DNA from: Gambelia wislizenii
Taxonomy: Eukaryota > Chordata > Lepidosauria > Squamata > Crotaphytidae
Reading direction: 5' to 3'
DNA length: 64,000 nucleotides
Assembly: GCA_030847615.1 (NCBI GenBank)
Contig: JAUMIR010000001.1
Coordinates: 289,876,187-289,940,186, forward strand
The notes under the pieces were generated by a model, which was given only the letters and a program-made list of their open reading frames with translations, was not told where the DNA came from and ran no database searches. A program made the position numbers and the translations under genes. Numbering within the stretch: position 1 is the stretch's first letter; the number at the start of each line of letters is the position of its first letter. Below, piece after piece: positions 20,937 to 33,637 of this stretch.

Positions 20937-22418
20937 CTAGAAAAAGTAGAAAAAGAAGAAAGAGAAAGCAAGGAAGTAACATCAAAATGAGAGAGAGATT
21001 ATCAAAATTGCGAAGGACCCCAAGCAGGAATTCAATGAGAAGTATTACTTACACAGAAATGTATAAAGCAATGAAAAGTCAGTGTTGTTGGCTGAACTAT
21101 GTTCTTTTGTGCCACAGAGGAAAATGTAGTAAGAATATAGTAAGACTATCTGGCCCTTTGTTATCACTATAATGAACTTTTAAAGCAAGTAACCATAGCA
21201 GGTAAGTAAAATAATCACACCTTGTCAACCCAGTCATGCATTAACTCTTGGTTCCTAAAAGCAATACACAGCATTTTGTCATGAATTAAGCTTTGTTGCT
21301 TTGGCAAGCCCACTGCATTTTTGTACATTTTTCCAATGGTTCTCCCCCCCCCCCCGAAAAAAAGTATTCAGGACCATTTTATGAAAAACATCCATTTCTT
21401 TCACCAAAAAAAAATCATTTTGTGCATAAATACAACATTTTGCACAAATACTCTGTGGCTTTCCCAAAATTTTCTATGCAAAACCACTAGGGATATGCAA
21501 AAAAAAAAAAAAAAAAAAAGTTCAGCATCCTGTATTGCAACAAAATACAAAATCCACCAAAGAGCGATACTTTTACTGACCAATCAAAATGCACAAAATA
21601 CACCATGCAAGCTTTTGAAGCTTCCACTGGTTTCTTCATCAGGCAAAGGTGTTAAAAATTGTTCAGGAGAAAAGTGATGACATTAGAATCACAGGGCCTA
21701 CATTTTGTCTCAGCTGTTACTTCTGTTGTCAGTTAAGATGGTCTGGAGGGACTTCGATGCAGGCAGAGGCCACTTCCCTTCTTGGCCATGTAAGGACTGG
21801 GGATTTTAACAAGAGGGTGCTAACAGACTGGGACTAACTAACTCTTTGAGGTTTCTACATCTAACAAAGGTAAAACTTTCATTTGGACTATAATTGGGAA
21901 GTTTTATCAATACAGCACCTAAACATTTCTTTAGATGCAACAATATAGACTTCTTGAGAAAGAAATTCAATGTTCTCTGCCTAAGAAAGCAGCAGCTAGC
22001 TTCACACAGGACAGAGCCAGCCTGGATTTCAAGGGAAGTTACTTTTCTGCAGCTAACGTTGTTGAAATTTTATTACTTGACTTTTATTGCCCTTTGTCCT
22101 GTGGCCAAGAAGGGGAGTGGCCTCTGAGTACTACACTGAAATCCCTTCACCCTCTCCCACCAGTGAGTGAGGCTATGTCAAGTCAGAAAAAGGACTCTTG
22201 TTGTAATGCCTTGTCACAGCCATGTTTGCTGGAAGGAGAGGGGTGGAAATGTCATCCCCTTGCATACCAATCACCAGCGAACTGACCTTCTCTTGGTATA
22301 GCTGATCCTGGTAAAGTTGGTTTGGGGGATTGGCCTGGGGGGTTTACTTACATATGGGTAAGTAAGCAGACGATGTAGAATATGGCCCAGTGTTTTTCTG
22401 CATACATTTTTTGGGCAA
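20937..22418. other. intron stretch with simple repeats
   Basis: Contains a C-run near 21346-21355, 21 A at 21499-21519, and a 21540-21680 block with 'gcaagcttttgaagcttcc' and 'ttcttcatcaggcaaagg', possibly the 3' end of a Penelope-like element. No gene recognised. Confidence 0.45.
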
Positions 22419-22649
22419 TACAAGGTCTGTCTATTAAATAATGAAACTGTGTTTCTACCTTTCAGACAAATCAGGGAGAACTGATTGTGAACATGTCTGA
22501 ACCTGCATGACAAATGTCAGCACTCTCAGCCGTTCAGTTAATTGTCGGTCATTGTTTAAAGCAGCTGTGTTGTCTGTTGTGAGCCAGAAAAATACTAAGT
22601 TTAAAAATCGACCAACTTATCAATTTGAATTTTTTAGTAAAATTGAACA

Positions 22650-23662
22650 AAACACCAATGGAATCTTTTCAAATGCTTACTGAGGCCTATGGGGAAAACT
22701 GCATGTCTCACGCACGTGTGTTTCAGTAGCACAAAAGATTCAGAGAAGGACGTGAGAAACTGGAAGACAATGAATGCCCTGGATGACCTTCCACTTCAAG
22801 ATCCGAAGAAATTGTGGAAAAACTCAGCCAGATTGTTCGATGAGACTGCCGACTCAGTGTCCAACTGATAGCTGAAGCCATGAACATTGACAAAGACACT
22901 ATGTGGAAAATTTTGCATGAGGATCTCAACATGAGAAAAGTTTGTGCCAAGATGGTCCCTAGGGTTCTCACACCAGAGCAAAAAGAGTGCCACAAGGAAA
23001 TTTGTGCTGACATTTTGCAGCAACTTGAGGTGGACCCAAACCTTTTTTAAAAAATCATCACTTGTGTTGAAACCTGGATCTTCTAGTATGATCCTGAGAC
23101 AAAATGACAGCCAATGCACTGGAAAACACCAGCATCACCAAGAATAAAAAACACATGTCAAAGCAAGTCCACCTTCAAAGCCATGCTCATCGTGGGTTTG
23201 TTTGTTTTTTACATCAAGGGCATAATTTTGGCAGAATGGGTTCCAGAAGGCAGAAGAATGAACCAGTATTATTATTAGGATGTTTTGACAAAGCTGAGAG
23301 AAAGAGTCAGGAAAAAAAAGGCCAGAGCTGTGGGAAAATGGTTTCATTCTTCATCAAGATACTGTGCCTGCCCATGAGCACTTTCTGTGAAGCAGTGTTT
23401 GGCCGATAAACACATTACTACACTTGAACATCCTCCATATTCACTAGATTTGGCAACATGCAACTTCTTTCTTTTCCCTAAAGTGAAATCAGTGCTTAAA
23501 GGAACACGTTTTGAGTCAACTGATGCAGTAAAGAAGAAAATGGCAGATGTGTTGAAACAGCTGAGAGAAACTGATCTGCTCCACGCCTTTAGACAGTGGA
23601 AAACAAGACTGCATCAGTGTGTGAGTGTGGACAGGGAGGATATTGAATGGGACAAGCATTAG
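22650..23662 (+). pseudogene. mariner transposase pseudogene
   Basis: Reading frame of the mariner above, open only in pieces. It shows the N-terminal helix-turn-helix region with RFREGREKLED and LTPEQKE, then the catalytic region with FHQDTVPAH (second acidic motif area) and YSLDLA (third motif, consensus YSPDLAP). Stops and frame changes occur around 23050, 23270 and 23390. The last 92 codons (23387-23662) are still open. It cannot make an active enzyme. Confidence 0.85.
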
Positions 23663-23672
23663 AATTGTAATA

Positions 23673-23904
23673 CAGTTGTCCCTTCATATTCGCTGGGGTT
23701 TGGTTCCAGGACCCACCCCCCATGGATACCAAAATCCGTGAATACTCAAGTCCCATTATATGCAATGGCATAGCAAAATAGCATCCCTTATATAAGATGG
23801 CAAAATCAAGGATTGCTTTTGGGGTTATTATTTTAAAGAATATTTTTAAACAGTGAATACTAAAATCTGTAGATACCAAATCCATGGATACAGAGGGACA
23901 ACTG
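23673..23904. mobile_element. Tigger-type MITE nested in mariner
   Basis: 232 bp with inverted ends CAGTTGTCCCTTCATATTC and GATACAGAGGGACAACTG and TA duplications at 23671-23672 and 23905-23906. Words such as 'ggtttggttccaggaccc' and 'gtgaatactcaagtccc' are typical of pogo/Tigger (MER2-like) elements. It lies downstream of the mariner stop and is younger than the mariner. Confidence 0.85.
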
Positions 23905-24139
23905 TACATATAAATAAAGATGGGTTATTTATCAGTCTCGTTATTTAATAAACAGTCCTTGTATGTGAAAAATCTCACATCAGTCAGCAGTTTTTTCAAC
24001 AGGGTGTTTCAATGTGTTGAGATACTCCTTCTTGTTGAGGACAAGAAAATTTGATAGTATTCTTTACATCTCCAGTATCAAACTGATAGTTAGCTAAATA
24101 TGGTAAACATGAATGATGAATAGGGAGAAAAAACATAGG

Positions 24140-24389
24140 AACTTAATTTGTTCCCTGATTATGGCAGCACGGCTGATCTATGCAAGGAAATGGAAAGCAA
24201 ATGAAATTCCAACGTATCAGGATTGGGTTGATAAGGTTATGGAATTTGCATTACTGGACAAACTTTCAAACTTAGTGAGGAACAATTGAAAATTATAAAA
24301 GAATGTTGGAACCATTTATAAAATATATCAGGGAAGAAAATGGGGATGATACAGTTATGGGGTTTGATATTTAGTGTATAGTGGGAATA

Positions 24390-24435
<46 letters not shown>

Positions 24436-24893
24436 TAAATATATATACAGTATATTTAATTATTAAGTAATTGTTTATAATTATTATTAAGATTAAAATT
24501 AAGATTATTAACAAAGAGAAATACTGAGTGATGTAAAATGTGATCTGAGAGAGATGATTATGATTTTGATAAAATAAATGTTAATATTAGGAAGTTGATA
24601 AGTATTTAAGAAATAATATTGAAATAAGAGTGATAATGAAGGAATATATGGAAAGAGGAGAATTATCATAAAGATTTATAAAGCAAGCTGAGAGAGGTGG
24701 GAAGTTAATTTTTATAGGGGGGGTGGGAGGAAGAGGGGGGTTGTGTTTTTATTTTTCTTTGTATGTGTGGTTTTTTTTGTTTAGTCTAATTTTGTTTTAT
24801 TTGTTATTTTTGTCTTGGTGTTGGTTTGTATGTTTTATGTTTTATTTGTATATTTTAATGTAATATGAAATTAAATAAAGAATATATATTGCA
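24140..24893 (+). mobile_element. L1 LINE 3' end
   Basis: Plus-strand translation starts with the L1 ORF2 C-terminus (LIYARKWKANEIP...DWVDKVMEFALLDKL), with stops soon after. A long AT/G-rich 3' UTR follows, containing (TA)n at 24392-24429 and a G-rich patch at 24716-24740, ending AATTAAATAAAGAATATATA. Orientation is opposite to the L1 at 633-2270. Confidence 0.75.
24392..24429. repeat. (TA)n microsatellite
   Basis: About 19 TA units inside the L1 3' UTR, followed by an inverted 'tactgtatatata'/'tatatacagta' pairing with 24450. Likely hypervariable. Confidence 0.9.
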
Positions 24894-26224
24894 AACTGAT
24901 AGCATACATACCTTTGCTAAAGTACCCCAACATATAGTCACTGTTTAGATTAGGGAATGGAGACATGAAGTCCTCCAGATGTTTTTGAGCTGTGACTCTC
25001 AGCATTCCTGACCATCTACTGAACACTGCTCCCACTAACAGAAATGGCTCCTGCCAGGAAAAAGAGGGAGGGGATACAGCCTTCCACATACCCTCAAAAT
25101 CTATTCCTCCCAGAAAGCACATGGGAGCTGAAGGAGGAAGGAGAGGAAACAAACACCCCCATGATGTTTGCCCAAGGCCTAAATTTCTTTTCTTAGAAGT
25201 TCACCATCCATGGATGCTGTGTTAACAACTTTCCTACATTACCAAGATGTTAGACTAGATGGCCCTTGATGGCCCTTCAAAATCTTTGATTTCACTATGC
25301 AAAAGATTACAAGCACATAAATTCTTTAAAACATGGACATGTGGGTTGTATTATATCAGGGAAGCATCACTGCTGTGTTGTGCTTGGTGGTATGATGCCA
25401 CAGAATAAATTCAAGCAGTCCTCAGATTGCCCCCTTGCTTTTAGGAATCTGGATAGTGCTCCTTCATCCTTGCAGTTTAAGCAGAACTTTCATTACTGAG
25501 AAATGCAAGATGATGGCTGCAGTTTTTGCGACTCTGCTCCACTGAGAAATTCTTTCCTGAGTGCACATAGAGGCCATACTGTCATTAAAGGAGGGAGGTG
25601 AGTTAATAGATAGGAGCAGTCAGCTGTTCCTGTAGAGCACTGATGCTAATACAGTCCTTTAGCACTGGATTCTGGAAGTGACAACTCCCCAACTAACAGC
25701 AGACAAGAAATCTCAGTCAGTCTATATAGTCTGCTGTCTTAGCAAGACATGCCAAGCCTCCACATAATACTTAGGGTAGAATGGGGCACAAAGAGAGAGG
25801 AAATAAAGCCCTGTCAACAAGGATAGATTTCTTGATAGAAACATTGCCTTCCAAGACACTGCTGTAACAGAAACTGCAGGAAACCTTAGCTAGGTACAGG
25901 CAGAATCATTCACAAATAGACATGTCCTTACATTGCTTTCTCATAATTCAGATAAAAATCAATATATTCATATTTGTAAATAAATACATAAATAAATTGG
26001 AACTGTCCAAAGCAACACTGCATCAACCTTGACTAAACATGGATCTGGGCTCAAAGTACAGTGGGAATAAAACTGAAATCTCAACCTTTCCATTTGTCTG
26101 TTAATATGCATAGAGAAGAGAGATAAGGGGGTAGGGAACAGCCCTTATTTCTATATTTGGATGATGCTGTGACACAGTCATCATGCCTGTCCTCAGTTTA
26201 GGTCAATTTCTGGAGGGGCAGCCA
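24894..26224. other. intron stretch with minor repeat traces
   Basis: 24930-25030 has hAT-MITE wording (gaagtcctccagatg; tgactctcagcattcctga). 25228-25300 resembles a CR1/L2-type 3' end (ttagactagatggccc). Otherwise unique. No gene. Confidence 0.45.
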
Positions 26225-26430
26225 TGAGCAAAACCTAAAAATAAAAGTTTTGCGGCACCTTACAAAAATGAACAAATAGTATTATGGCACAAGCTCTCAT
26301 GGACTAAAAATAAAAGTCTTGTGGCACCTAAAAAATTAACAAATGTATTATGGGATAAGCTTTCATAGACTAAAATCGATTTCATCAGATGCATAAAGTC
26401 GTACCCTTCGCTGGCATTATAAACACATAT
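26225..26430 (-). mobile_element. Penelope-like 3' terminus, partly duplicated
   Basis: Reverse-orientation tail with 'aaaagtcttgtggcacc', 'gataagctttcatagac' and 'ttcatcagatgcataaag', the same wording as the PLE end at 37290-37360. The first ~60 bp appear twice (26240-26290, 26306-26365), a direct repeat typical of PLE terminal arrangements. Confidence 0.65.
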
Positions 26431-29400
26431 GAGTGTAGAGAAAAACAAACAATGGGGTCAGAAGGAAATGAAATGAAATGGAAAAAAGCAGACTGTGATG
26501 ATTGTATTAAAGTTAATTTAAAATCAGTGTGGTGGCTATTCACAAAGCAGCACTGATGATAATCAACAATACAACACTAGTACATTAATTAACTTCTGTG
26601 GCAAAATAAAATAAAAACCTATTATCTTAATTCAGGCTGCAGGTGATGAAGTTCTTGAGTCATGTTTAAATTAAGTGCAGCATCCAAAATGAAAAGGGTA
26701 CTAACTACTGCCTACTTCAATTTGCACAGCTAACATCAAATGAGGAATTTGGAAAGAAGGAAATTAAGAACCACTTTCATATTATGGATTTGAAATATCC
26801 TGTCCTTTTAAAAGAAAATCTAAAAGCTCAGTGTAACAATCCTTAGAGGCATATGTTAAATCAACTTAAGCATGCTGTAAAATCCAATCCATACTGCCAA
26901 ATGTATTTCTGTCTTCTTAAGTGCTTTAACCTAGTCCAATCCTAACTGTCAGCCACTTATTTATCAAACAGGAAAACCTAACCCTACACCTATGACTACT
27001 TTCACAAACCACAAAAGGTTATGGAATCTAAGTACAAACTTCAGGAAGCAAGTTACCCAAGCAAGGCAAGTGAAATTCTTATTATGAGCAATTTCCATAG
27101 TATTCAGAAAATTAAGAATTATTCTACCAGTGAATGTGTACAGAAAAATTATGTGCAGGAATCCTTGATATAGCCATTGGCCATGTTCAGGCATCATGAT
27201 CAGCAAAGAAACCATGGAAACCTTTACTTAATAAGAACAAGCACTGTGCTCATGCAGGCTGCCCAGTCATTCCTACTTTCAGCCAAGTGGATAAATAAGC
27301 CACAGATGGGTCCTTTCAAACACAGCATTGGTCAGCACTCTGGCTTGTTGCCACTTTGCCCCCCTACAAAAGGCAGAGAGAGAAACCATAGAACAAACTC
27401 CAGTTTGTGGTTTGTTTAGCTGCGCCTGGTGCAAAGTTCAGCAATTGGGCACCATGCACCAGCATGTTGTTCACATTCAATCAGCCAGAGTTTCCATGGC
27501 TTCGTGGTTTACTGTGACATCTAAATGAGTTTCTTCAGTCTCAGAGATACTATGAAAAAAAGCCAGCAAGCACAGAATACACCAGAACAATACAGTTTAG
27601 CTTAACTGCATTTAGTTTACAATGAACAGTTATGTCTGGACTTCGAAAACTTGCAGAACCTTTTAAAATGAAAATTTCAATAACATATTAATTCAATTCC
27701 TCTTGTTATGTAATGAAAGGCAAAACCAGAATGTTTTCAGTTGCCAATTCTCTGACAAAATTGTATGCTTCAAAACTATCGTTGTCAGCTGCTACAACTC
27801 CAAAGAGGATTGCATAATTTATAATTTTTCCTGTTCCTGGCATTTGAAAGAGGGGTGCTTTTATTTTTCATATAAAATCAAAAATATGCATTTATAAGTA
27901 TTGTGTAGCACAGCATGGGATTTCACCCTCCATCAAGAGGTAGATCAAATGCACCAGGACAGCAGTGGGAAAAATAAACTCTTTTGTCCACCTTCGAGGT
28001 AGTCTCCAACCATAACAACATATGAATAGGAATTAGGTGTTCTAGGCACAAATAAACATAACCTTGTAATGAAAAAGAAGTAGATGGTTTTACTCTTATG
28101 GTTTATAGACTCAGTTCTACCCTTTTGGAATGACCGAGATACCCAAAAACTATGCACATCATGTGCTGGGGTCAAAGCAAGCCTGCAAAATGCTACAAAA
28201 TATATTCATTACTGTTCAGGTCTTAAGATCCCTCACTCAGAATTTGCTCTTTCCATTTCTTGTGAGAAAGGAGCATGAGGGTGAAAAAAAACACACATTT
28301 TTTTTTATTTTTATAGTAGACAAATTCTTCTTTTTCCTTTATGCCAATATAATTGATATCAGGGGGCAATGGCACTTAATACATTTCACAAAACTCTTTA
28401 CTAAACCTGAATTTTTGAAGGCTTCCATCATCCTAGGGGAGGTGATTGGTGGTTTCCATGTCAGTGAGGAATGTGCTTTGGGTTTTATTCCAGAATTTAA
28501 GGGGGCTATCCCAGGAGCTAAACCTGTCAGGAAGGACAGAGTTCAGCTCCTTTCATAAGTTCTTCAAAAATTATATTAAAACATTAAATATTTAAAGCTG
28601 ATTCAGCATCCCACAAACATAGAACCCACCAGCTGCCATTGCCTCTCAGCAAGACCCTCCCTTTTGGCCTAGTAGAAAAGTTTCATTTGGTTTGGTTTCA
28701 TATCATGGCTTTAATTCATACACAGAATTTACTAATCTGGTTTATGGAGTCACTGTGGCCCCATATACATCTGTAAATGTTTGCAATCAACTGGAACCTT
28801 GAATTGAATTTCAATAAATGTCCAGACTTAAATGGCTATTCTGAAGCAAGAATATTTAGATGACTACTTTTTCTCTGTTCCTGAAAATAACTTTGTACTA
28901 TTTGTTGTTGAGGATTGCCTTCAGCATTTCCATGGCATAATGCCACTAGTTGTTTTTTTTGGGGGGGGGGACCTATTGGTCTCCCATGGGACCTTGAAGG
29001 GCTGCCAAGTCCCTTTATTTTTATTTTTACTTTTGGAGGTGCAGAATTACTAAAAAGGCAACCTGCATTCAATGGTGGATATCATGTTCTTTTGGCCTCT
29101 CTCTATGCTCTTTTTAGGCTCAAGAGAGGACTTTGGTCAAATAGATAATAAACCAGGGGATAGTGTCTCCTAGACTTAAAACTGTCAGGTAATGTGAACA
29201 TACGTGTGTGAAAATTTTCTGTGAGGCTATGGCCACTAGGGGTCAGTAAAACTGGCCCGAAGGCACAGCTATTGTTTACTGTGAATATCCTGTGGAGACA
29301 GGATGTATAGGAGTTGCCACACTTCTCCTCTTCTCGTCTTGACTCTGCTATGTAACTACATAGACTCTTTATTGTCATGCATGTTTGTTGACAAGAATCC

Positions 29401-30326
29401 TCACAGATCATCTGTATATACTCTGCTATGTTTAGTAAAGACTAGTTAGTAGACACTGCCAATGTATCTGGGTGATTTATTGTTAGCCTTATGAAGGCCA
29501 CATGTGCCGTCAGCTATAGTGTAGCATGGCTCTCTGTACATGCACAGGAGGGTCTTGCTCATGCACCCTGATAAAAACAGGGAACAAAAAAATGGCAACC
29601 CTCCCCCCACATACCCCTAAAGGGGACTGGAGCAATTTTAGAAGAAAACAGTTTTAAAAACAAATTTGAGGATCGTAGTGGGTCCCAGGTGGGTTCAAAA
29701 ATGGCCTCGGGCTACATTCAGCCTGCACTTTCCCCACCCCTGCTTCAGAAGATTTTTTATTTTTAAAAAATGCTCAGATTTGACTACCCATTTCAACAGC
29801 AAACTATCAAGATTCCCCCACAGTCCTACAGTGTCATGTAAATGCTATAACTGGTGAACACTCAGAGGAAGACATGCAATAAGGCAATCCATGCATAACG
29901 TTCTGCATCTTGTGAAGATGCATTTTTCATGTTGCAATTCCAAATTATCCTCCTATTCTTGATTATCTTTGGCCTTAAACTGAAATGTCTTAAAATGCAT
30001 TAAAACCTCACGGCTTGAAAACCTCTGAGAACACATTTATAGGATTCTGAGTAGAATGTACAATGCAATCCAGGGGATTAACTAATAAAAATCTGAGTCT
30101 GAATGGAACATGTTTGGAAAACAAACAAACCAGACATTTCCCCAGAGTTTCTTGTAGCAACAGTACTAGTTTTCAGAAAATATGATACTTATAAATTAGA
30201 TACCAATGAAAGGTAGGACAGTGATTTTTCTTTCTTCAATATATAACACTACTGCAATCTCCAACCAGAATGTCAATCCAGAAACTATTATTTGTTGTAA
30301 TAAAGAAGGTAGTCACCCATGATAGG
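26431..30326. other. intron stretch, mostly unassigned
   Basis: Largely unique AT-rich sequence. A TGTCAGG-starting stretch (29182 on) with 'gccactaggggtcagt' and TATA/AGTAAA-like signals may be a decayed LTR, but its right end and duplication were not found. 29600-29750 carries hAT-like wording (ctacattcagcctgcac). Simple runs: T/G near 28951-28970. No coding similarity. Confidence 0.4.
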
Positions 30327-30549
30327 GGCCAAATCCACACCACACAAATAATCCAGTTTGAAACTGGATTATTTGCCATGGCTCCTTCCTATTGAATCCT
30401 GGGATTTGTAGTTTTACAATGTCTTTAGCCTTCTCTGCCAAAGAGTGCTGGTGTCTCACCAAACTACAAATCCCAGGATTCCATAGGAAGGAGCCATGGC
30501 AAAATAACCCCGTTTCAAACTGGATTATTTGCATAGTATGGATTTGGCC
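30327..30549. mobile_element. palindromic MITE, long arms
   Basis: Inverted ends GGCCAAATCCACAC and ATGGATTTGGCC, with arms of about 95 bp (ataatccagtttgaaac; ccatggctccttcctat; gaatcctgggatttgtag) folding on a short loop. The arms match each other closely, so this is probably one of the youngest copies of the family. Confidence 0.8.
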
Positions 30550-31751
30550 TCGGTCATCTCCACATCATCTGACAGTGGCACAAGGATTAGGCAAAGTGAG
30601 GCAACCCTCCCAGGCGACAGGATGCGATGAAAGGGCAGCAAAAGTGTATTTTGTTATTATGGTATTTTTACTGCCAGGAAGTGGTAGAGGTAATTAACTG
30701 GTTTGGGACATCACACACACACTGCCCAGGAGGCTAACCCTACTTGTTTTCTATTATGGGGAACTGCCTGATTAAAGGTCTATACTGTTTCGAAGTTGTA
30801 CAGCCTACAATAGTGTGAACATCCTCAGAAAATATATCTCTGTTGGTCAAGCTCTAGACTGGATCTAGACCAGGGAAGGGAATCATGAAGCCTTCCAGAA
30901 ATTGATAAACTGCAACTGTCTGTATTCCTTATTATAGGCTATACAGGCTCAGGCTGCTGAGAACTGCAGTCCAACAATATCTGGAGGCCCACAGTTTCCA
31001 ACAGTCCTCACCTGGATAATTTGAAAATGATTTTAGTCAGAGGAGCTCTGAGTCGGCCAGAGGTATTCTAAGCATAAATCAAGTGAAAAAGAAAAGAAGC
31101 AGAATTGATGCAGGGGTTCTGAGCCTTTTAAAAACACACTAACCTATCAAGAAACACACTCAACATGTACCAGAAATGTAAAGATAATGATATTTCACAC
31201 ACTAGCAAGAGGCAGAGCTTGGGAATAGCCAACTGGCAACTGAGAAAGGCTTGAATAATCCCGATTCAGCTGGGCAATGCACCTGGTAAGGCCCTAAGGT
31301 TGTTCAACATTTCCAGGAAGTCAGACAGATCATACAAGGCAAAGGGAAAAAGAGATGGCATACTGGTGAAGGCTACTCTACAGTCTCCCAAAATCAAGTT
31401 AGACCCTTTAAACTGGTGCCTAATCAAGTCAGGTTGACTGATAACAAGTCAAATCCCCACATCCCACACTTTTTCTTTTGAAAATTCAGGCAGGCATACA
31501 ATGAGCACTCATCAGGCAGTGAGCAGGTTCACACTTCCTTAATTTTAACAATGCCAGATATACCCCTGGGTCTTCCTACATCACCCAGGAGAAAGTTTTT
31601 TAATGCATTTGCGACATACTATCTTTTAAAGCCAAAGATCACAAATATATTTATTCTATATTTCAAACTGTTGCAGTGAAAATACAGAGTTGATTTGCTG
31701 ATTGGCTGTTGTTTTTCTACAGTAATAGTACATGAGGGGCAAACTAGCCAA
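30550..31751. other. intron stretch, mostly unassigned
   Basis: 30870-31010 carries hAT-MITE wording (gaagccttccagaaatt; gaactgcagtccaacaat). The rest is unrecognised. No gene. Confidence 0.45.
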
Positions 31752-32045
31752 GATACCATCCACACAATTGTTTCATAAAGAAAACAGCACACGTTATAGC
31801 ACTTTGATACCACTGTAATTGTCACGGCTCCATTCTAGGAATCCTGAGATTTATACCTTAGCTATGTACTTAGAATTCTCTGTTAGATTTCTCTACCACA
31901 CTCCCCCGAACTACACTGAAGCTTTCTTGCAGAAAAAAATCAATCTACGCCCACCAAACTACAAATCCCAGGTTTCTTTAGGATGGAGCCATGGCTATTA
32001 AATTGGTATCACAGTGTTAACAATTGTGTAGTGTAGATATGCTCC
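31752..32045. mobile_element. palindromic MITE with internal indels
   Basis: Left 'accatccacacaattg' and right 'caattgtgtagtgtagat' are inverted. The arms contain 'ggctccattctaggaatcc' and 'aatcccaggtttctttagg'. The same family as 30327, with unequal arms. Confidence 0.6.
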
Positions 32046-32127
32046 AGGATGCTAGTGTGTACGTGGGGAGGGTCTGTTTGTTTTAAACTCTTTCTCCTGT
32101 CCTATAGTCCCTACTCATATATACTTA

Positions 32128-32362
32128 TTGACAGTGTGATGTAATGTTTGAGCTTTGGGCTACAACTCTGAGAGACCAAAGTTCAACTCCCCACTCAGCT
32201 ATGGAAACCTGCTGAGTGACCTCGGCAAGTCACAGTCTCTCAGCCTCAGAGAAAGGCAATGGCAAATCCCCTCTGAACAAATCCTCCCAATAAAACTCCA
32301 TGATAGGTTTCCCTTAGGGGTGACCTAAGTTGGAAACAACTTGGAGACACGCAACAGCAACA
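32128..32362 (+). mobile_element. Sauria-type SINE, near full length
   Basis: Head 'acagtgtgatgtaatgtttg', body with 'ctgagtgacctcggcaagtc' and 'tctcagcctcagagaaaggc', tail 'ggggtgacctaagttgg' then 'aacaacttggagacacgcaa'. The tail is the Bov-B-like end that shows dependence on a Bov-B LINE (known for the family). It is the most complete copy in the window. Confidence 0.85.
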
Positions 32363-32404
32363 GCTTCTACTTCTGTGAACAATGTTTAATCTAGTTTAAT
32401 CTTC

Positions 32405-33382
32405 ATCCTGGAGAGAAGTAACTAGTGGGGGTGCCACAGGATTCTGTCCTAGGCCCAGTGCTATTCAACATCTTTATCAATGACTTGGATGAGGCAATAG
32501 AGGGTATGCTTATCAAGTTTGCAGATGACACCAAATTAGGAGGGGTAGCTAATACCCCAGAGGATAGGATCAGAATCCAAAATGACCTCAACAGATTAGA
32601 AAGCTGGGCCAATGCTAATAAAATTAATTTCAATAGGAAGAAATGTAGAATACTACACCTGGGCAGTAAAAATGAAATGCACAGAGACAGAATGGGTGAC
32701 ATCTGGCTTGAGGGCAGTATATGCGAAAGGTATCTAGGAGTCTTAATGGACCACAAGCTGAACATGAGTCAGCAACGTGTGATGCAGCAGCTAAAAAAGC
32801 CAATGTGATTCTAGGCTGCATTAATAGGAGCATAGTGTCTAGATCAAGGGAAGTAACAGTGCCACTCTATTCTGCTTTGGTCAGACCTCACCTGGAATAC
32901 TGTGTCCAGTTCTGGGCACCACAATTCAAGAAGAATATTGAGAAGCTGGAACATGTCCAGTGGAGGGTGACCAAAATGGTTAAAGATCTGGAAGCCATGC
33001 CCTATGAGGAGCGGCTTACTGGGTATGTTTAGTCTGGAGAAGAGAAGGTTGAGAGGGGACATGATGGCCATGTTTAAATATTTGAAGGGATGTCATACTG
33101 AGGATGGAGAAAGCTTGTTTTCTGCTGCTCCAGAGACAAGGACACGGAGCAATGGGTTCAAAGTACAGGAAAAGAGATTCCACCTAAACATTAGGAAGAA
33201 CTTCCTGAGTTCGGAAGTGGAATACACTGCCTTGTAGTGTGGTGGAGTCTCCTTCTTTGGAGGTTTTTAAACAGAGGCTGGAGGGCCATCTGTCGGGAAT
33301 GCTTTGATTGCGTGTGTATTCCTGCATGGCAGGGGGTTGGACTGGGTGGCCCTTGTGGTCTCTTCCAACTCTATGATTCTAT
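32405..33382 (+). pseudogene. CR1 LINE reverse-transcriptase 3' fragment
   Basis: Plus-strand translation shows the CR1 reverse transcriptase from GVPQDSVLGPVLFNIFINDL through the catalytic FADD box (32518-32529). It continues through ILHLGSKNEM, the [15 protein letters not shown] area, then after a frameshift near 32790 through [20 protein letters not shown] and [11 protein letters not shown]. The 3' end closes with 'gggggttggactgggtgg' and the CR1 terminal 'ctatgattctat'. It is 5' truncated before the first RT motifs and inactive because of the frameshift and a stop near 33030. Confidence 0.93.
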
Positions 33383-33411
33383 ACTTTGAACCTGAATCAG
33401 GCTTAAGTATA

Positions 33412-33635
33412 CAGTTTGATCCCCATATCTACAGATTCGGCATCTACAGTTTCACTTATCCCCATCTGAAAAAAATATGTCCTCTCTAGTCATTTCTAAG
33501 TCCTCCAATATGATTCTATGGTCAACATCCGGTGTTCGTCTCATTGAAAATAATAGAGTTCACTATTATCCGTGGTTTCAAGTATCCACAGGGGGGTCTA
33601 AGAACGTGTCCCCTGTGGATACGGAGGTTAATCTG
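33412..33635. mobile_element. Tigger-like MITE with TA duplication
   Basis: Ends CAGTTTGATCCCCATATCTA and GTGGATACGGAGGTTAATCTG, flanked by TA at 33410-33411 and 33636-33637. The interior has 'tttctaagtcctccaata' and 'gattctatggtca', shared with 12962, 50357 and 51735. Confidence 0.75.
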
Positions 33636-33637
33636 TA

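Larger units (their letters stand above)
22421..23961 (+). mobile_element. mariner transposon with complete ends
   Basis: Ends CAAGGTCTGTCTATTAAATA and its imperfect inverted partner TATTTAATA.ACAGTCCTTG (to 23961), each flanked by TA (22419-22420, 23962-23963). The interior, about 22650-23662, is a decayed mariner transposase. N-terminal words include TEAYGENCMSHARVFQWHKR, RPSTSRSEE and NIDKDTMWKILHEDLNMRKV; the C-terminal part is HPPYSLDLATCNFFLFPKVK. Several frameshifts and stops break the reading frame. A 232 bp Tigger-type MITE is inserted near the 3' end (23673-23904). Without it the element would be about 1.3 kb, the usual mariner length. Confidence 0.92.

Noticed and set aside
21321..21677. 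118-codon plus ORF
   Set aside because: Contains poly-Pro and poly-Lys from homopolymer runs; chance.
29182..29480. Sixth solo LTR
   Set aside because: Starts TGTCAGG like others and has plausible signals, but no CA end with matching 5-bp duplication was found, so not counted.
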